A DNA stretch of 64,000 nucleotides from Capsicum annuum (taxonomy: Eukaryota; Streptophyta; Magnoliopsida; Solanales; Solanaceae), in the NCBI RefSeq assembly GCF_002878395.1, contig NC_061118.1, positions 130,805,435 to 130,869,434 of the forward strand. The letters run 5' to 3'. This document shows positions 51,465 to 63,483 of this stretch, piece by piece. The notes below the pieces were generated by a model. The model ran no database searches, had not been told where the DNA came from, and saw only the letters and a program-made list of their open reading frames with translations. The number at the start of each line of letters is the position of its first letter. Within the stretch, counting starts at the first letter, position 1. A program made the translations under genes and the position numbers.

Positions 51465-54400
51465 AAACTATTGCTTGTCCTCAAGCACCCAAGACTAACT
51501 CAATGAGATAGGATATTTAACTCAAATCCACATAGAAGAAAGCTATACTAAAGGAATAGGCTAACAAAACTCTACAAATACTTTCCACACATGTCATGGC
51601 AACAAGTAAACCAAAACTTTCCAATGAGTGCATGTTTATGAAGCAAGGATGCAAGTGTGTGTCAAATGAATTTTTCAAATCACAAAACATCTTAAGGTAA
51701 GACACAAAATCATCAAAGATTGTCTCAATCTTCACAATGCAATTTACTTCACTCATTTACCCAAACCGGTATTAAAATATCACCTTCTACCCATAAGTAC
51801 CGATGCCGCTCACATGCAAAAGTTAGCTCCTCACACCAAAGATATTTCAATTCTTAAGGGAGCTCAAATAAAGAAAGAATTCACACTCACTCTCACAAAG
51901 AAATTCAAGTACATTGAATAGAACCATAGGCTTGCCCTTTGTGTTTTTGGCCACTAATGTAGACTAACTTAGTTTGAAATCACCAAGGTCTTGCGGGTCA
52001 AGATGAAGGTTTAAGGTGCGGGAAGGAATACATATGGATCAAGTGACTAAGGACCTCCTTTAATGCAATCGCTCAATCCTTTCTACCCTCAAAATTTTCT
52101 AACCACCTACCTTATTCTTTTTCAAATCATTTCCCATATTTTCCTAATTGTTTGTTTAGCATTTGCCAAATCATTCAAAGCCACCATTTTCTTTCTTTCA
52201 CTTCTTTGACTTTTTCAAGAGATTTTCTACCTATAAGCCTTTCTTAGCCCCTCACTCATTCTATTTTTTTTNNNNNNNNNNNNNNNNNNNNNNNNNNNNN
52301 NNNNNNNNNNNNNNNNNNNNNNNNNNNNNNNNNNNNNNNNNNNNNNNNNNNNNNNNNNNNNNNNNNNNNNNAATAGAACCATAGGCTTGCCCTTTGTGTT
52401 TTTGGCCACTAATGTAGACTAACTTAGTTTGAAATCACCAAGGTCTTGCGGGTCAAGATGAAGGTTTAAGGTGCGGGAAGGAATACATATGGATCAAGTG
52501 ACTAAGGACCTCCTTTAATGCAATCGCTCAATCCTTTCTACCCTCAAAATTTTCAAACCACCTACCTTATTCTTTTTCAAATCATTTCCCATATTTTCCT
52601 AATTGTTTGTTTAGCATTTACCAAATCATTCAAAGCCACCATTTTCTTTCTTTCACTTCTTTGACTTTTTCAAGAGATTTTCTACCTATAAGCCTTTCTT
52701 AGCCCCTCACTCATTCTATTTTTTTTCAAGTTCTATGGGCTAGGCTATTCAATTTTATCATCAAGCACATCTCGTCTTTTAAGCACATGTATTGACAACC
52801 TTACATGCACCTTTCTTATCTTTTCTTTGACCATCTTCTCCCAAATACACAACCCCCTAAACTTAGGCTTTTGCCTATAATCCATTGTCTAGAATCATGC
52901 AACACATCAAAGGAGGTTAGGTGCCAAAATAGAGGTTTTCAAAAGGGTTTACGTGTTTTAGCATGGTTATAATTACAATAAGAAAGAACAAAGGGCAAAA
53001 AGATTCAAATGGGTTAACTAGGGAACAATGTTAAGGTGGGAATTTGGCTATGTGAGGGGTCAAAAAGGGCCTTGGGTCATCCTCCAAACCAAGCTTGTCT
53101 AGAATTTAGCTTTGAATATACTCGGGTTAAGTTCTAGACTACACCAATGCACAAGAATTTTTCAAAAGTCTCACCACTCATGACATCGTACTCATAGAGC
53201 AAAAAGTTAGTCTCCCAACCAATTTAAGCAATTTGAGCTTCATAAGTTACTCCGAGTCAACGATTCATCCTTGTAAAGAGAGCTAAAAATTGAATTTAAT
53301 GGTCTCACTCAAAAGAAACTCAAGACATCCTTGATCTTACAACTATTTTTTTGATTTTTTCTCAAAAATATTTTATTCCTTGCCAATGATATTTTGGAAG
53401 TATTTTTGAATTTTTTCTTCTTCCTAGTTAACTAAAATGACCAGATACTTCACCTAAGGATGTAGCCTCATCATCCTCCATGGGTGAATTATCACTCGGA
53501 TCGACAAAGAAACTAAACTAAAATTAAAATAAAGATCAAAAGAAAGAGAAAATAATAATTTGCTCCTTAGGAAAGAACCGAGTTTCAAAGAAAACCCTTG
53601 GATTTTATTAGACACGCACAATCGGATACCACATTTAAATTAAGCGCATGGCAAAAATTCAAAAACCAAATGACAATATTTGACATCATTATCAAAATGA
53701 CCAACAAAGGCCCATCCAAAGCAATTCCAATAAAAAAAACACGCCCCACAAGGGCTAAAGTACACAAGCATCAAAGTAATAAATAGAATATGTCTCCACA
53801 ATTCATCAAACCACATGCCATAAAATGAGATAGTCGGTACCAACCATTAAATGAATCATAACGATACCCCACCCCTACTAAAAACATTGTATTGTCCCTA
53901 ATGCAGAAATAAAAGAGAGTAAACGAGGGTAAAGACTCCCTGTGGCGCACTAGGCACTCAGGTCCATGTCGGTGAATGATCGTACTATCTCAATAGGAGC
54001 CTCATCACATTGGGCTCCTCTCATCGAGTCTACTATGAAGGGTGACTCATCATCCCTGGATAATTTCTCATGGCAAGTTTTTCCTTGGAGACACACCTAT
54101 GATAAAGACACAAAACAAAACCAAAATAAAAGACAAAAGGTAAAACTTGTTTTTGGAATTTTGTAAGTTAAGAAAGAAAATAAAAATAAAGATAAGAAAA
54201 GAAAATAGGATTCAAGGTAACTCATTACTAGAGTCCATGGGTTTCATTTATTACAACACTTAATCATTTAGGCTCGACATTGCCTCACATTCTTCACATT
54301 TCTCAAAACTAGCTCATAGGGCATCCATAACCTCCAATGGAAACAAGAATGACCAATACCCTTAAGAATGATGTCATCCAATCTATCATAGGGCAAGACA

Positions 54401-55172
54401 AACATTCATGTTTCCTGATTAGGCTTAGTGACCAACAAGAACCATGGATGCCGTATTTCTCAACAATCTCCCTCAACCAATGACTACCAACTATTTCATT
54501 ATTAGGTTCAATTGGACTCAAAACGATGCATAAAAAATGACCACACCATGCCCTAAGGAAAGTCACATTGGCCATTACAAGTATACAACACATTCCTCTC
54601 TTATTGTCATTTCAACACACACATAGTGGGCATGCCAACCAAGAACTTGGAGAAAGAAAATGAGAGCACAAGAGAGCAAGCTCATCTCACCAAATCATCT
54701 CCGAATATATTCAAGGTGTTCATACTATCATACTTGAGCCACCCACCACACAAAATAAGCAAGAAAGGTTCAATGGATATTTTGTTAAACACATGGTGCA
54801 TTAGCTTCATTTATGAGAGTATTATGAGTTAAACTAGTAAAACAAGGCACCAATGACAATCTAATTATCCCAACAAGTATTAATCACCCCATAAGCTCAC
54901 AAAAACCAACTTTACATGACCAACTATCATGAGGTATCAAGTATTATGTCCATCCCTTAAGAGAGAATTCAAAAGTGAAGTTATGAGAGAGCATACCTTT
55001 CTTGATTTAAGAGAGGAGAAAAATTTAAGCATAAGTCCCAAAAGAATTATTAACTTCTTGTTAGCTCAAGTATTGGTAGAGAAAGAGAGTATGTTGAGTT
55101 TGAGAGAAAAGAGTCGTGTAAGGGGGTTGTAATGAAAAAATATTGAAGTGTAGACTACTTTGGGCGTAGGTT
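51465..55172 (-). other. Long 3' non-coding region of the Athila element, with assembly duplication
   Basis: About 3.7 kb between the post-pol ORF and the 3' LTR, with no convincing gene; a 94-codon minus-strand frame at 54593-54309 resembles nothing known. A 355-base segment occurs twice, at 51917-52271 and 52372-52726, on either side of the 100-N gap. Athila and Tat elements are known for long non-coding 3' regions. Confidence 0.65.
52272..52371. other. Assembly gap (100 N)
   Basis: Exactly 100 N. The 355 bases before it and the 355 bases after it are almost identical (two substitutions noted by eye), so the gap probably separates two overlapping contig ends. Confidence 0.95.
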
Positions 55173-55796
55173 TTATGTGTTTAAAGAAGTTTTGGGTTGA
55201 CCGGGTCGGGTCAGCCCAATAAGATCTGACCATTTCCTGAAATTGTTGCTGAAAACGGACGCATATTTTTCAAGTTTTAAGGCATTTGCGTCCATCCTGC
55301 GCTTAAGATGCGCCTGAGCTGTGCAAGCAGATCCTTGGCAGCTGAAAACAGTCCGTAGCAGCCTGATATGTGTCCAAGGTGCGTCTGACCTGCGTCTGGA
55401 CTGTTGCAGCATGTCCAGCGCAGGTACAAGCAGTACCTTGAGCTTCTTTGCCTGAATCTGCGCTCCAAAATGCGATTGACCTGCGTTGGAACTACTAAAG
55501 CAGTCCAAATGCAGGTCTGGACAGTAACTACCAGTGAAAATCAACAGGTGATGCATTCCAAGTGCGTCTGAACTGTGCTTGGACTGCTTGAGCATGTCCA
55601 AAACAGGTTGAGGTAGAATAGCTGCTTCTCTTTGGCCCAAAACTTGAGCAATCTGCGCTCCATTTGCCTTGTATATGTGGCTAGCATGCTCAAACAGGTA
55701 CAACACAGATCGTTCCAGCTTGGTACACACCTTTTCTTTGAACAAAATTTTTGGTTCAGGACTCACTTTCGAGCCTCCGACTCTAGCTTCACGCAC
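55173..55796 (-). CDS. Extra ORF after pol in the Athila element (unrecognised, 207 codons)
   Basis: An uninterrupted frame running MREARVGGSKVSPEPKI to TRPGQPKTSLNT, located where Athila elements carry their third, sometimes env-like ORF. It contains related internal repeats: LPQPVLDMLKQSKHSSDALG, VPALDMLQQSRRRSDAPW and weaker copies, matching degenerate GC-rich DNA repeats at 55280-55640. I see no signal peptide, no transmembrane segment and no furin-like site, so there is no support for an envelope role. Its openness contrasts with the broken pol, but its repeat-driven composition could explain this. I do not recognise the protein. Confidence 0.45.
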   Translation of the reverse strand: MREARVGGSKVSPEPKILFKEKVCTKLERSVLYLFEHASHIYKANGAQIAQVLGQREAAILPQPVLDMLKQSKHSSDALGMHHLLIFTGSYCPDLHLDCFSSSNAGQSHFGAQIQAKKLKVLLVPALDMLQQSRRRSDAPWTHIRLLRTVFSCQGSACTAQAHLKRRMDANALKLEKYASVFSNNFRKWSDLIGLTRPGQPKTSLNT

Positions 55797-55904
55797 CGAA
55801 ATTTTATGATATTATCTGCATCAAACAACACTAAACTAAAATGTGAATAAAAAACGTTAGAAAATATTAAGAAATATTCCTTGGGTTGCCTCCCAAGAAG
55901 CACC

Positions 55905-57033
55905 TTAGTTAAAGTCGTGGCACGACATCACTCGATCATTATTTTGGATCCTTGGAACAAAGTGACTCAACCTTAGTCCTCCGGGTCCACCCATATAGTA
56001 GTGCTTCAATCTTTGCCCATTCACTACAAATTTCTTCTTCTCGTGATCTTCCAACTCAATAGCTCCACTTGGGTAAACATTTGAGATCACGAACGTGCCC
56101 GACCACTTCGATCTAAGCTTACCCGCAAAAAGTTTTAATCTCGAATTGAAGAGGAGGACATCACCACCTACTTGAAACTCTCGCTTTAGGATCTTGGCAT
56201 CATGCCACCTCTTCATCTTTTCTTTGTGCAACACGGAGTTTTCATACGCCTTGAACCCAAACTCTTCCAACTCATGAAGTTGATTGACCCTCGATTTTGA
56301 AGCGTCCTCCCAATCCATATTCAATTTTCTCAAATCCCATAAAGCCTTATGTTCCATCTCAACGGGTAAGTGAAAAGCCTTCTCAAATACCAATTGGTAA
56401 GGGGACATACCGATAGGAGTTTTATAGGCCGTTCTATATGCCCAAAGAGCATCATCGAGTTGTCTCACCTAATTCGTACGACCAACATTCACAGTTTTCT
56501 CAAGGATGGATTTGATTTCACGATTTGAAACTTTAACTTGGCCGCTAGTTTGGGGGTGACAAATAGTAACAACCTTATGCTTCATCCCATACTTATCAAG
56601 CAAAGCACCGAAGATCCGATTACAAAAATGAGAGCCGCCATCACTAATGATTGCCCTTGGAGTCCCAAACTTAGTAAAGATGTACTTCTTCAAGAAAAAA
56701 GTAACACTCTTGCCTTCGTTGTTCGGTAAAGCAGTGGCCTTTACCCACTTCGAGACATAATTGACGGTTATCAAGATATATTTATTCCCATGTGAGCTCA
56801 TAAAGGGAACCCATAAAGTCGATCACCCACAAATTGAATAGTTCAACCTCGAGATTGGGCTTAAGAGGCTTCTCATGCCTCCTGGAAATACCACCTTGCA
56901 TTTGGCATTGAGGGCATGTTTTGACCAACTCATAAGCATCTCTATGAAGGGTAGGCCAATGGTATCCACTTTGAAGAACCTTAGCGGCCGTTCGGATCCC
57001 ACCATGATGACCACCGACGGAGAAAAGTGGCAA
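55905..57033 (-). pseudogene. Athila integrase pseudogene
   Basis: The HHCC zinc domain is seen as GGHHGGIRTAAKVLQSGYHW and KTCPQCQ. The catalytic core has Asp in WVIDFMG, Asp in IISDGGSHF and Glu in [10 protein letters not shown], the DDE triad. The C-terminal part has [18 protein letters not shown], a [11 protein letters not shown] chromatin-type strand and [11 protein letters not shown] near the end. Frames change near 57005, at 56800 and at a stop near 56468 (FVGRTN-stop-VRQLDD). The enzyme would insert the cDNA copy into host DNA; this copy cannot make it intact. Confidence 0.88.
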
Positions 57034-57044
57034 GCCTCAAGCAT

Positions 57045-58781
57045 ATCTCTCATTTCTGCCTTTATGACACATCGACGGATCACACCATCCGCATATTCCC
57101 TAAACAAGAATGGTTCATCCCAAAAATATTTTTTCACATCAAATAATAACCACTTTTTTTTATAATGATTTAACACGTCGGGAAGCACACCACTCACAAT
57201 ATAGTTCGCATAATCCGCATACCAAGGTATAATGCTCCCTGAAAATGACATGACTATCTCATCGGGGAAGGTGTCATCAATATCAATCTCACCCAACTTC
57301 TCATGATTAGATTCAAGGCAGGAAAGGTGGTCGGCTATTTGATTCTTACAACCCTTTCGATTCTTCACTTCAAAATTGAACTCTTGCAAGAGCAATATCC
57401 ACCTTATCAATCAAGGTTTTGCCTTTTTATTTTCCATGAGATATCGAAGAGAGGCGTGGTCCATGTGCACAGCCACTTTCGTGCCCAACAAATAGGCCCA
57501 AAAATTTTCGAAAGCATACACCACGGCTACCAACTCTTGTTCCGTAACCGTATAGTTACGTTGAGCATCATTCAATGTCTTGCTTGCATAGTGAATTGGG
57601 TGGAACAATCTCTCTTTTCTTTAGCCCAAAACCGCACCTAGAGTAACATTACTTTCATCACACATTAATTCAAAGGGAAATGACCAATTAGGGGCTACTA
57701 TGATAGGAACCGACATAAGGAGTTCCTTGAGACAATTGAAAGCTTTTACACAATCACCATCAAACTCAAATTTTGCCCCCTTTTCAAGAAGCTTGCACAA
57801 CGGGTGAGCAATCTTTGAAAAATCTTTAATGGAGCGCCAATAAAACCCGGTATAACCAAGAAAATTTCTAACGCCCTTCACGGAGATTGGTGGAGGTAAC
57901 TTAGCGATCACCTACTCTTTTGCTTGATCCACTTGGATGCCCTTTCCCAAAATTTTGTGGCCTAGAACAATGCCTTCCTTGACCATGAAATGACATTTTT
58001 TCCAATTCAAAACAAGATTAGTCTCCACACATCATTCAAGAACCTGACTTAAGTGAGCGAGGTAAAAGTCAAATGAATCCCCAACCACGGAGAATTCATC
58101 CATGAAAACCTCCATTGTATTCTCTACCATATCAGCAAAAATGGACAACATGCATCGTTGGAACGTGGCTGGCACATTGCATAACCCAAAGGGCATGTGC
58201 TTGAAAGCAAATGTGCCATAGGGACAAGTGAAAGTGGTCTTTTCTTGGTCTTTCGAGGCGATACAAATTTGGTTGTACCCCGAGTAACTATCAAGGAAGC
58301 AATACCAACCTCGATCGGCTAGTCTATCCAATATTTAATCCATAAATGGCGTGGGAAAATGGTCTTTCTCGGTCCATGAGTTCAATTTATGATAATCCAT
58401 ACACACTTTCTACCCCATGACTAGGTGCATAGGTATAAGATTATTATTCTTATTTGGGACCACTGTCATGCCGCCCTTCTTAGGAACACATTGAACCGAA
58501 CTCACCCACGTTCTATTTAAAATTGAGTAGACAACTCTGGTATTAAGCCACTTAATAATTTCTTTCTTGACCACCTCTTGCATCGGTTGATTTAGTCGCC
58601 TTTGGTGTTCCACACTAGGAAAATGATCAACATTTATCTTGATTTTATGAGAACAAATTCTGGGAGGAATGCCTATAATGTCCGCGATAGTCCATCTGAT
58701 AGCACGAATGAACTTTTTCACAATTGATTTTAAGGCATCCACTTGATAAGGTTCAAGATCACCCGCTACAATGATTATCAT
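57045..58781 (-). pseudogene. Athila reverse transcriptase / RNase H pseudogene
   Basis: RT motifs: VVKKEIIKWLNTRVVYSI, VQCVPKKGGMTVVPNKNN, LDSYSGYNQICIASKDQEKT and MPFGLCNVPATFQRCML. The catalytic motif reads FMDEFSVVG instead of FMDDF, so one catalytic Asp is lost. The connection and RNase H parts follow: NFLGYTGFYWRSIKDFSKIA, PFELMCDESN, HYASKTLNDAQRNYTVTEQE, VHMDHASLRYLM and KNQIADHLSCLE. In-frame stops separate the pieces (near 58410, 58333, 58030, 57912, 57620 and 57411). It converts element RNA into DNA in active relatives. Confidence 0.9.
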
Positions 58782-58808
58782 TGTATTATCCTTACCTAAG
58801 AAGACATA

Positions 58809-59528
58809 TTAGAGATAGGATGGTAACGACTTAAGTTCGAGTTGAGGTAGTTCAATAATAGATGGCTTGGCAGATAGACTCTCATGGTTTTTTAAATGAA
58901 GATCCAATTTGACCTGATTCTTGGTGTATGATCCAAGACCCGTCAATGAAGCTACCACCTCATCATATTCTTCAACCACCTCACTTACAAAGTTCCATAA
59001 TACACCCACCAAGGGGTCATTCACAAGATCCATTTCAATAGTGTTAGCTACCTCATCATCAACCACATCAATCACCGAAATAACTTGCAAGTCCATAGGT
59101 TGCTTCATGAACTTACACACATTAAAGGATACTTCTTCATTATTCACCCAAAATTTTATCTCCCCACATTCCACATCCACTAAGACCCTTCCGGTAGCTA
59201 AGAATGGTCTACCAAGAATGATTGGGACCTCATGATCAACCTCACAATCGAGAATCATAAAGTCATCCAGAAAGATAAATCGATCAACTTTCATCAAAAC
59301 ATCATAAAACACACTAACAAGCTTTTTGATTGAATGATCGGCCATTAGAAGCCTTATAGTGGTAGGCTTAGGAGAACCCAAGATTAACTTTTGAAACACG
59401 GTGAATGTCATCAAATTAATACTTGCCTCAAGATCACACAATGCTTTTCCGAATTTGTAGACCCCGATAGTGCAAGGAATAGTGAATGCCCCCAGGTCTT
59501 CTTTCTTTACCACTATTGTGCTAGACAT
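58809..59528 (-). pseudogene. Athila aspartic protease region pseudogene
   Basis: A 239-codon open frame with the retropepsin-like block CTIGVYKFGKALCDLEASIN, where the active site reads DLEA instead of DLGA, and VDHEVPIILGRPFLATGRVL, the second conserved strand (ILGRPFL). The Gly-to-Glu change next to the catalytic Asp should abolish activity. An acidic linker toward RT follows (TGLGSYTKNQVKLDLHLKNH). The frame is intact even though the enzyme would be inactive. Confidence 0.85.
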
Positions 59529-59539
59529 TATAGCACTAC

Positions 59540-61440
59540 GATTGTGGGTTACCTCAATTGTTTCAAAATCTATGACTCACTTCTTTGTAACCAAGTCCTT
59601 CATAAATTTAGCATACCCGGGCATTTCTTGTAAGACTTCTAGCAAAGAAATATTCACCGATAAATTGCTAAACTTTGCAAGAAACTTCTTAAACTTTGTA
59701 TCATCATCCTTCTTCTTGATTCTTTATGGAAATGAGGGAGGAATTGTGATTTATGGAAATGGAACAATTGGAGTTTCATCCACTTTAGAATATCATCATC
59801 AATCACCATCAAAGTTTTCTCACTCTCAATATTTTCTTCAACTACCATTGGTCGTTCAACACTTGTCCCATTAGGATTTGGATCATTATCAATTGGCTCG
59901 TTTAGCTGCTTTCTCTTTGCATTGGCTTGTTCTTCATTTGCCTTTTAATTTAGGTCTTCACCACGATAAACAACATCTTTACCAAGAGTTCGACCACACC
60001 TAGTGACAATAGCCATGATGTGAGCATCATTTTTAGGATTAACAACCGTGTCAATAGGTAATCCACCCTTTGGTCTTGCATTAAGTTGTGCTGAGATTTG
60101 GCTTAATTGAGTTTCAAGTTGCTTGATAGAGGTCGAGTGAGATATCACCATTTGACTTAGTTATGAGAAGTCACCTTTTATTTCTCTCACCATCTTATCG
60201 GTCCTCTCAACACTAATTAAAATCTGAGCAAGGGTATCTTCATTCTTGAGCTTATCCTGGTCAGTGGAACTTGACTCTTTACCCTTTGACCGATTATGTA
60301 GAGGTACGTACCAATCATAATATCTCTTATTATCTCTCCTATCCTGATATCTATCACAAACTCTTTCTTTCCAACCTTGATTCCTACCTTGCCTTTGATA
60401 GGTAGGGTGGGAACCCCCCGATTAGTTCGACAAGAACCGAATTTCTTTATCAAGGGACTCCATTTCCTCATCATCATAAGCTTTAGCACCCTTAGAAGAA
60501 ACAATGTTAACCTCCTTAGGAGGAGCTACCATCACATGATTGGTGAGAAGATCAAGTTGCGTCATCACTTTAGCCATATTTGCATCTCTTTCTTTATCTT
60601 TTTTCTTTTACTCGTGGCTCACAAAAGATGCAGAGGGAGCCCCCACAGCCACCTCGGTATCTCTTGTGTGCCACCCCCTACTTTGCTTGGACACTTGATC
60701 TAATAAAGTTGATGCAATACCATACGATAATCTAATAAGAGAACCCCCAGCCGTATTATCGGCTACCGTCTTGTTCAATTGATCCAATGCCCTATAGAAA
60801 ATTTAAAGGAGCATTTTATCCGGAAGCTTATGATTTGGGAATTGCATTAACTTATTGTTGAATCGTTGCCAAACCTCATATAATGGTACTCCATTAAGTT
60901 GGCAAAAGTTGATGATTTCATCCCTTAGTTGTAAGATTCGAGAAGGGGGAAAGTATATTTCCAAGAATGCCTTCATGAGTCCAACCCATGAAGTGATGGA
61001 CCCCGTAGGCAAAGACCACAGCCATAAGGCCTTTTCTCCCATTAAAGAGAATGGGAAAAGACACAATCAAATTAACTATTGAGATATGTGGGGCATGTCA
61101 AATGGAGAACACACCTCAATAAAATTCGTCAAGTATAGATTAGCATCCTCATGTGCTTGGCCTCCAAATAACCCTTTCATTTAAAGCAAGTAAATCATCA
61201 CGATAGTCACATGAAATACTCCATTTCCTTCCATTGGTGGAATACAAATAGCACTAGCTCGACCCGCATCACCGAGGTTATCCTCATCCTCATGATACCC
61301 ATTAATCGGTCCGGTATGACTACCGTGTTGACTTATATTATCGTGTATACTATTATGAACATCTGAGAAAGAACAAAAACACCAAATAATGTAAAATAAA
61401 ATACTACGGCTAACCGAAAGTAACTAAAAATACTACAAGA
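59540..61440 (-). pseudogene. Athila gag pseudogene
   Basis: The retrotransposon gag domain is seen at 61066-60803: FPFSLMGEKALWLWSLPTGS, then FLEIYFPPSRILQLRDEI and GVPLYEVWQRFNNKLMQFPN. Downstream are a polar segment (60504-60217), ISHSTSIKQLETQLSQISAQ (60151-60080) and an acidic/basic tail (ESEKTLMVIDDDILKW) leading into the protease. Many stops and frame changes separate the pieces. A CCHC knuckle was not seen. Gag packages element RNA in active copies. Confidence 0.82.
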
Positions 61441-61459
61441 GTGAAAACTATGTTTCACA

Positions 61460-61476
61460 CCCCGACAACGACGCCA
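61460..61476 (-). promoter_or_regulatory. Primer-binding site of the Athila element
   Basis: Minus strand TGGCGTCGTTGTCGGGG starts four bases inside the 5' LTR end. It is close to the TGGCGCCGTTGCCGGGG form common in Athila and related elements, with C-to-T differences. A tRNA 3' end primes reverse transcription here. Confidence 0.85.
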
Positions 61477-61480
61477 TTTT

Positions 61481-62575
61481 TGATAACGCTCAAATTACAC
61501 TCTTGAATGGGTGTAAGCTATCGTTGTCAATATAATAACCCAACTTAGGTTGGGGTCGAATCTACAAGGAGTGAAAGCATGGAATTCAAATCTCAAGAGT
61601 ATTGATAGTCTACTAAAAGATGACCCGTAGTGTGAATAAAGCAAGCATAAATGTAAATGGGGGATTTAGTTTGAATGTGTTTATAAATGACAACTACTTC
61701 AATTTTAGTGCACTAGCTTGACGTTGAAGAATGCTAAAGTGAATTCAATTGAGAATAAGTCTTAGGGTTATGTAATTATAAGTGTGGGATCATGCATGGG
61801 TATTTGGCCATTTATTCAACTTTCAGCCAAAAGTCATGGGTAGGATAGATGTCAATGTATTGGTGTCAATCTTTCAATTACAACACCAAATTTCACAAAT
61901 GGGTTCTTTCGAACACATCACAAGTGAGACAATTTCCCACATCTATTGGCTCAATTGGCACCCTTATGTCTAAGAGATATCATTAAAAGAGAGGACATGG
62001 GTTCTAGAGTGGTTGGAGTTTGTAACCTCTAACTCTCAATTAATTGATGAAATAAATGCAACACCCATCACAACTAACTAATTAGAAAAATAATTAGCTA
62101 AGACCCATGCACTACCACTACCTAAGCAAGCATAACCCCAAGATTGGAAATTAGTTACTCATAGATAAAAGGAATAAGAATATACCAAAGTTATCATTAA
62201 CTTCATCCATAAGAAATAGAGATAATGTAGTTCCACACTTGGGGTTTCAATAATTCTTCAATGAAAAATCATAAACATATATTTTTCTTTCAAGCTTAGT
62301 ACAAAATTCTCAAATGATGAATAGATAGATGCTAAAGAGAAAAGAGAAGCTAAAAAGCTAAAAGAGAGGCTATCTTCAAAAGATGAAAACTAGGTCTTGA
62401 AAGATGAGCTAAAAGCCTCCTTTTAAACTCCACTCTACATTTGATGGAAATTACAAAACTGCCACTTTATTCTTGATCTGCTTGAGCGGATCCAATGCGG
62501 ATGAAGAGCAGACAAAGAGCAGATGGCTAGCAGCTCCAAAGTAGATATGAAGCGGATGCAAAAAGGATGACTCAT
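61481..62575 (-). repeat. 5' LTR of the Athila element, interrupted at 62575
   Basis: It aligns with the 3' LTR from its TGATAAC end, with visible substitutions and indels, including loss of about 56 bases near 62000 (relative to 50607-50680). The match stops at GATGACTCAT(T), about 245 bases before the expected LTR end, where a second LTR element begins. Confidence 0.88.
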
Positions 62576-63319
62576 TAATACAAGATCGATAAATAAGACA
62601 TAAAACAAACATCAAAATAGTCCACAAGTTGGAATAACCGAGGACCCCTTTGGTGACCACTCTCGGATTCACTACAACAACAACGAAAATACAATAACAA
62701 CAAGATATTAAGGTGTTCAACACCTCTAAAATTTGTGAGCCAAAAAACTAGATTAACAACACAAGCACAAGAACAAGAAGAACACAAAGTCTTAATTTTG
62801 GGACACCAAGCCCGAGAATGAACAACAACAACAATGAAATAGATAGATAGATAGATAACTTGACATACAAATGTACAAACACTATGAACCTAGGTGTATA
62901 TTAAACACAAAGACCCAATAATTCATACAAGTAACACCAAGCTCTACGGTGACCTCAAGGGAATGGGATTCTCAAGCAACCAACATTTCAAAACTAGCAC
63001 CAACACAAGTGATATCCACACTTATTTACAAGAAATCCACCTTGCAAGACTCTCTCTCTAGAGCTCTCAAAATATCATCAAAGTTATGAGAAAATGACCT
63101 AATATGTTCTATTTATAGTCTAGGTTATAACTTATTACAAAATGACTATAATGCCCTTAATAAACCAAGACAAAGGGGTGGCCTTGGAGTGTGCATATTG
63201 GATGGGTTTGAAGTGTTGGTAATTGTTCTCTACACTTCAAAGATTGTTCCATTAGTTGGCCAGCCACCCAAGATCGAGCCTTTATATATTGGTCCACAAC
63301 CATGATTGTACTTGTATCA
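62576..63319 (-). repeat. 3' LTR of a second LTR retrotransposon
   Basis: On the minus strand the LTR starts TGATACAAGTACAATC right after a polypurine tract, and appears to end at about 62576, where the Athila LTR match breaks (plus strand AATACAAGATCG). It contains a TATA box, CTCTAGAGAGAGAGTC-type sequence and CAACAACAACG tracts. (ATAG)n occurs at about 62838-62860. The left boundary is inferred from the break in Athila LTR homology. Confidence 0.65.
63109..63118 (-). promoter_or_regulatory. TATA box in the second element's LTR
   Basis: Minus strand CTATAAATAG, about 200 bases inside the LTR start, where a U3 core promoter is expected. Transcription would run leftward. Confidence 0.6.
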
Positions 63320-63332
63320 TCCTCCCTTTCTT
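63320..63332 (-). promoter_or_regulatory. Polypurine tract of the second LTR element
   Basis: Minus strand AAGAAAGGGAGGA directly precedes TGATAC, the LTR start. Upstream, TTCGAGGCCGAATCC is the style of sequence found between the internal ORF and the LTR in Gypsy elements. Confidence 0.75.
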
Positions 63333-63483
63333 GAAAAGGATTCGGCCTCGAATTCGAACCTTGCAAAACAATAGAGGAGACAAAAGAACACCTATTCCTT
63401 ATGACATGAGGGTTAACGTTAGCACAATCAACAAAAAAAAATTATCAAACCACGAGTTTACATGCTACACATGTCGTGGGACC

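Larger units (their letters stand above)
50112..62575 (-). mobile_element. Athila-type Ty3/Gypsy LTR retrotransposon, about 12.5 kb visible
   Basis: Order on the minus strand: 5' LTR (62575-61481, interrupted), PBS, gag, protease, RT/RNase H, integrase, an extra ORF, long 3' non-coding DNA, PPT, 3' LTR (51451-50112). RT motifs (FLDSYSGYNQI, FTCPYGTFAFKHMPFGLCN) and the GGHHGG integrase motif are Athila-like. Every domain carries stops, frameshifts or lost catalytic residues, so the copy is not autonomous. The 5' flank is TGGAA; the other flank is not in the window. A 100-N gap lies in the 3' non-coding part. Confidence 0.93.

Noticed and set aside
54309..54593. 94-codon minus-strand frame in the Athila 3' region
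   Set aside because: No family resemblance, no repeat of the frame in a second copy to compare, and located in a long non-coding part of the element.
55173..55796. Post-pol ORF considered as an envelope gene
   Set aside because: No signal peptide, transmembrane segment or cleavage motif is visible; position alone is not enough.
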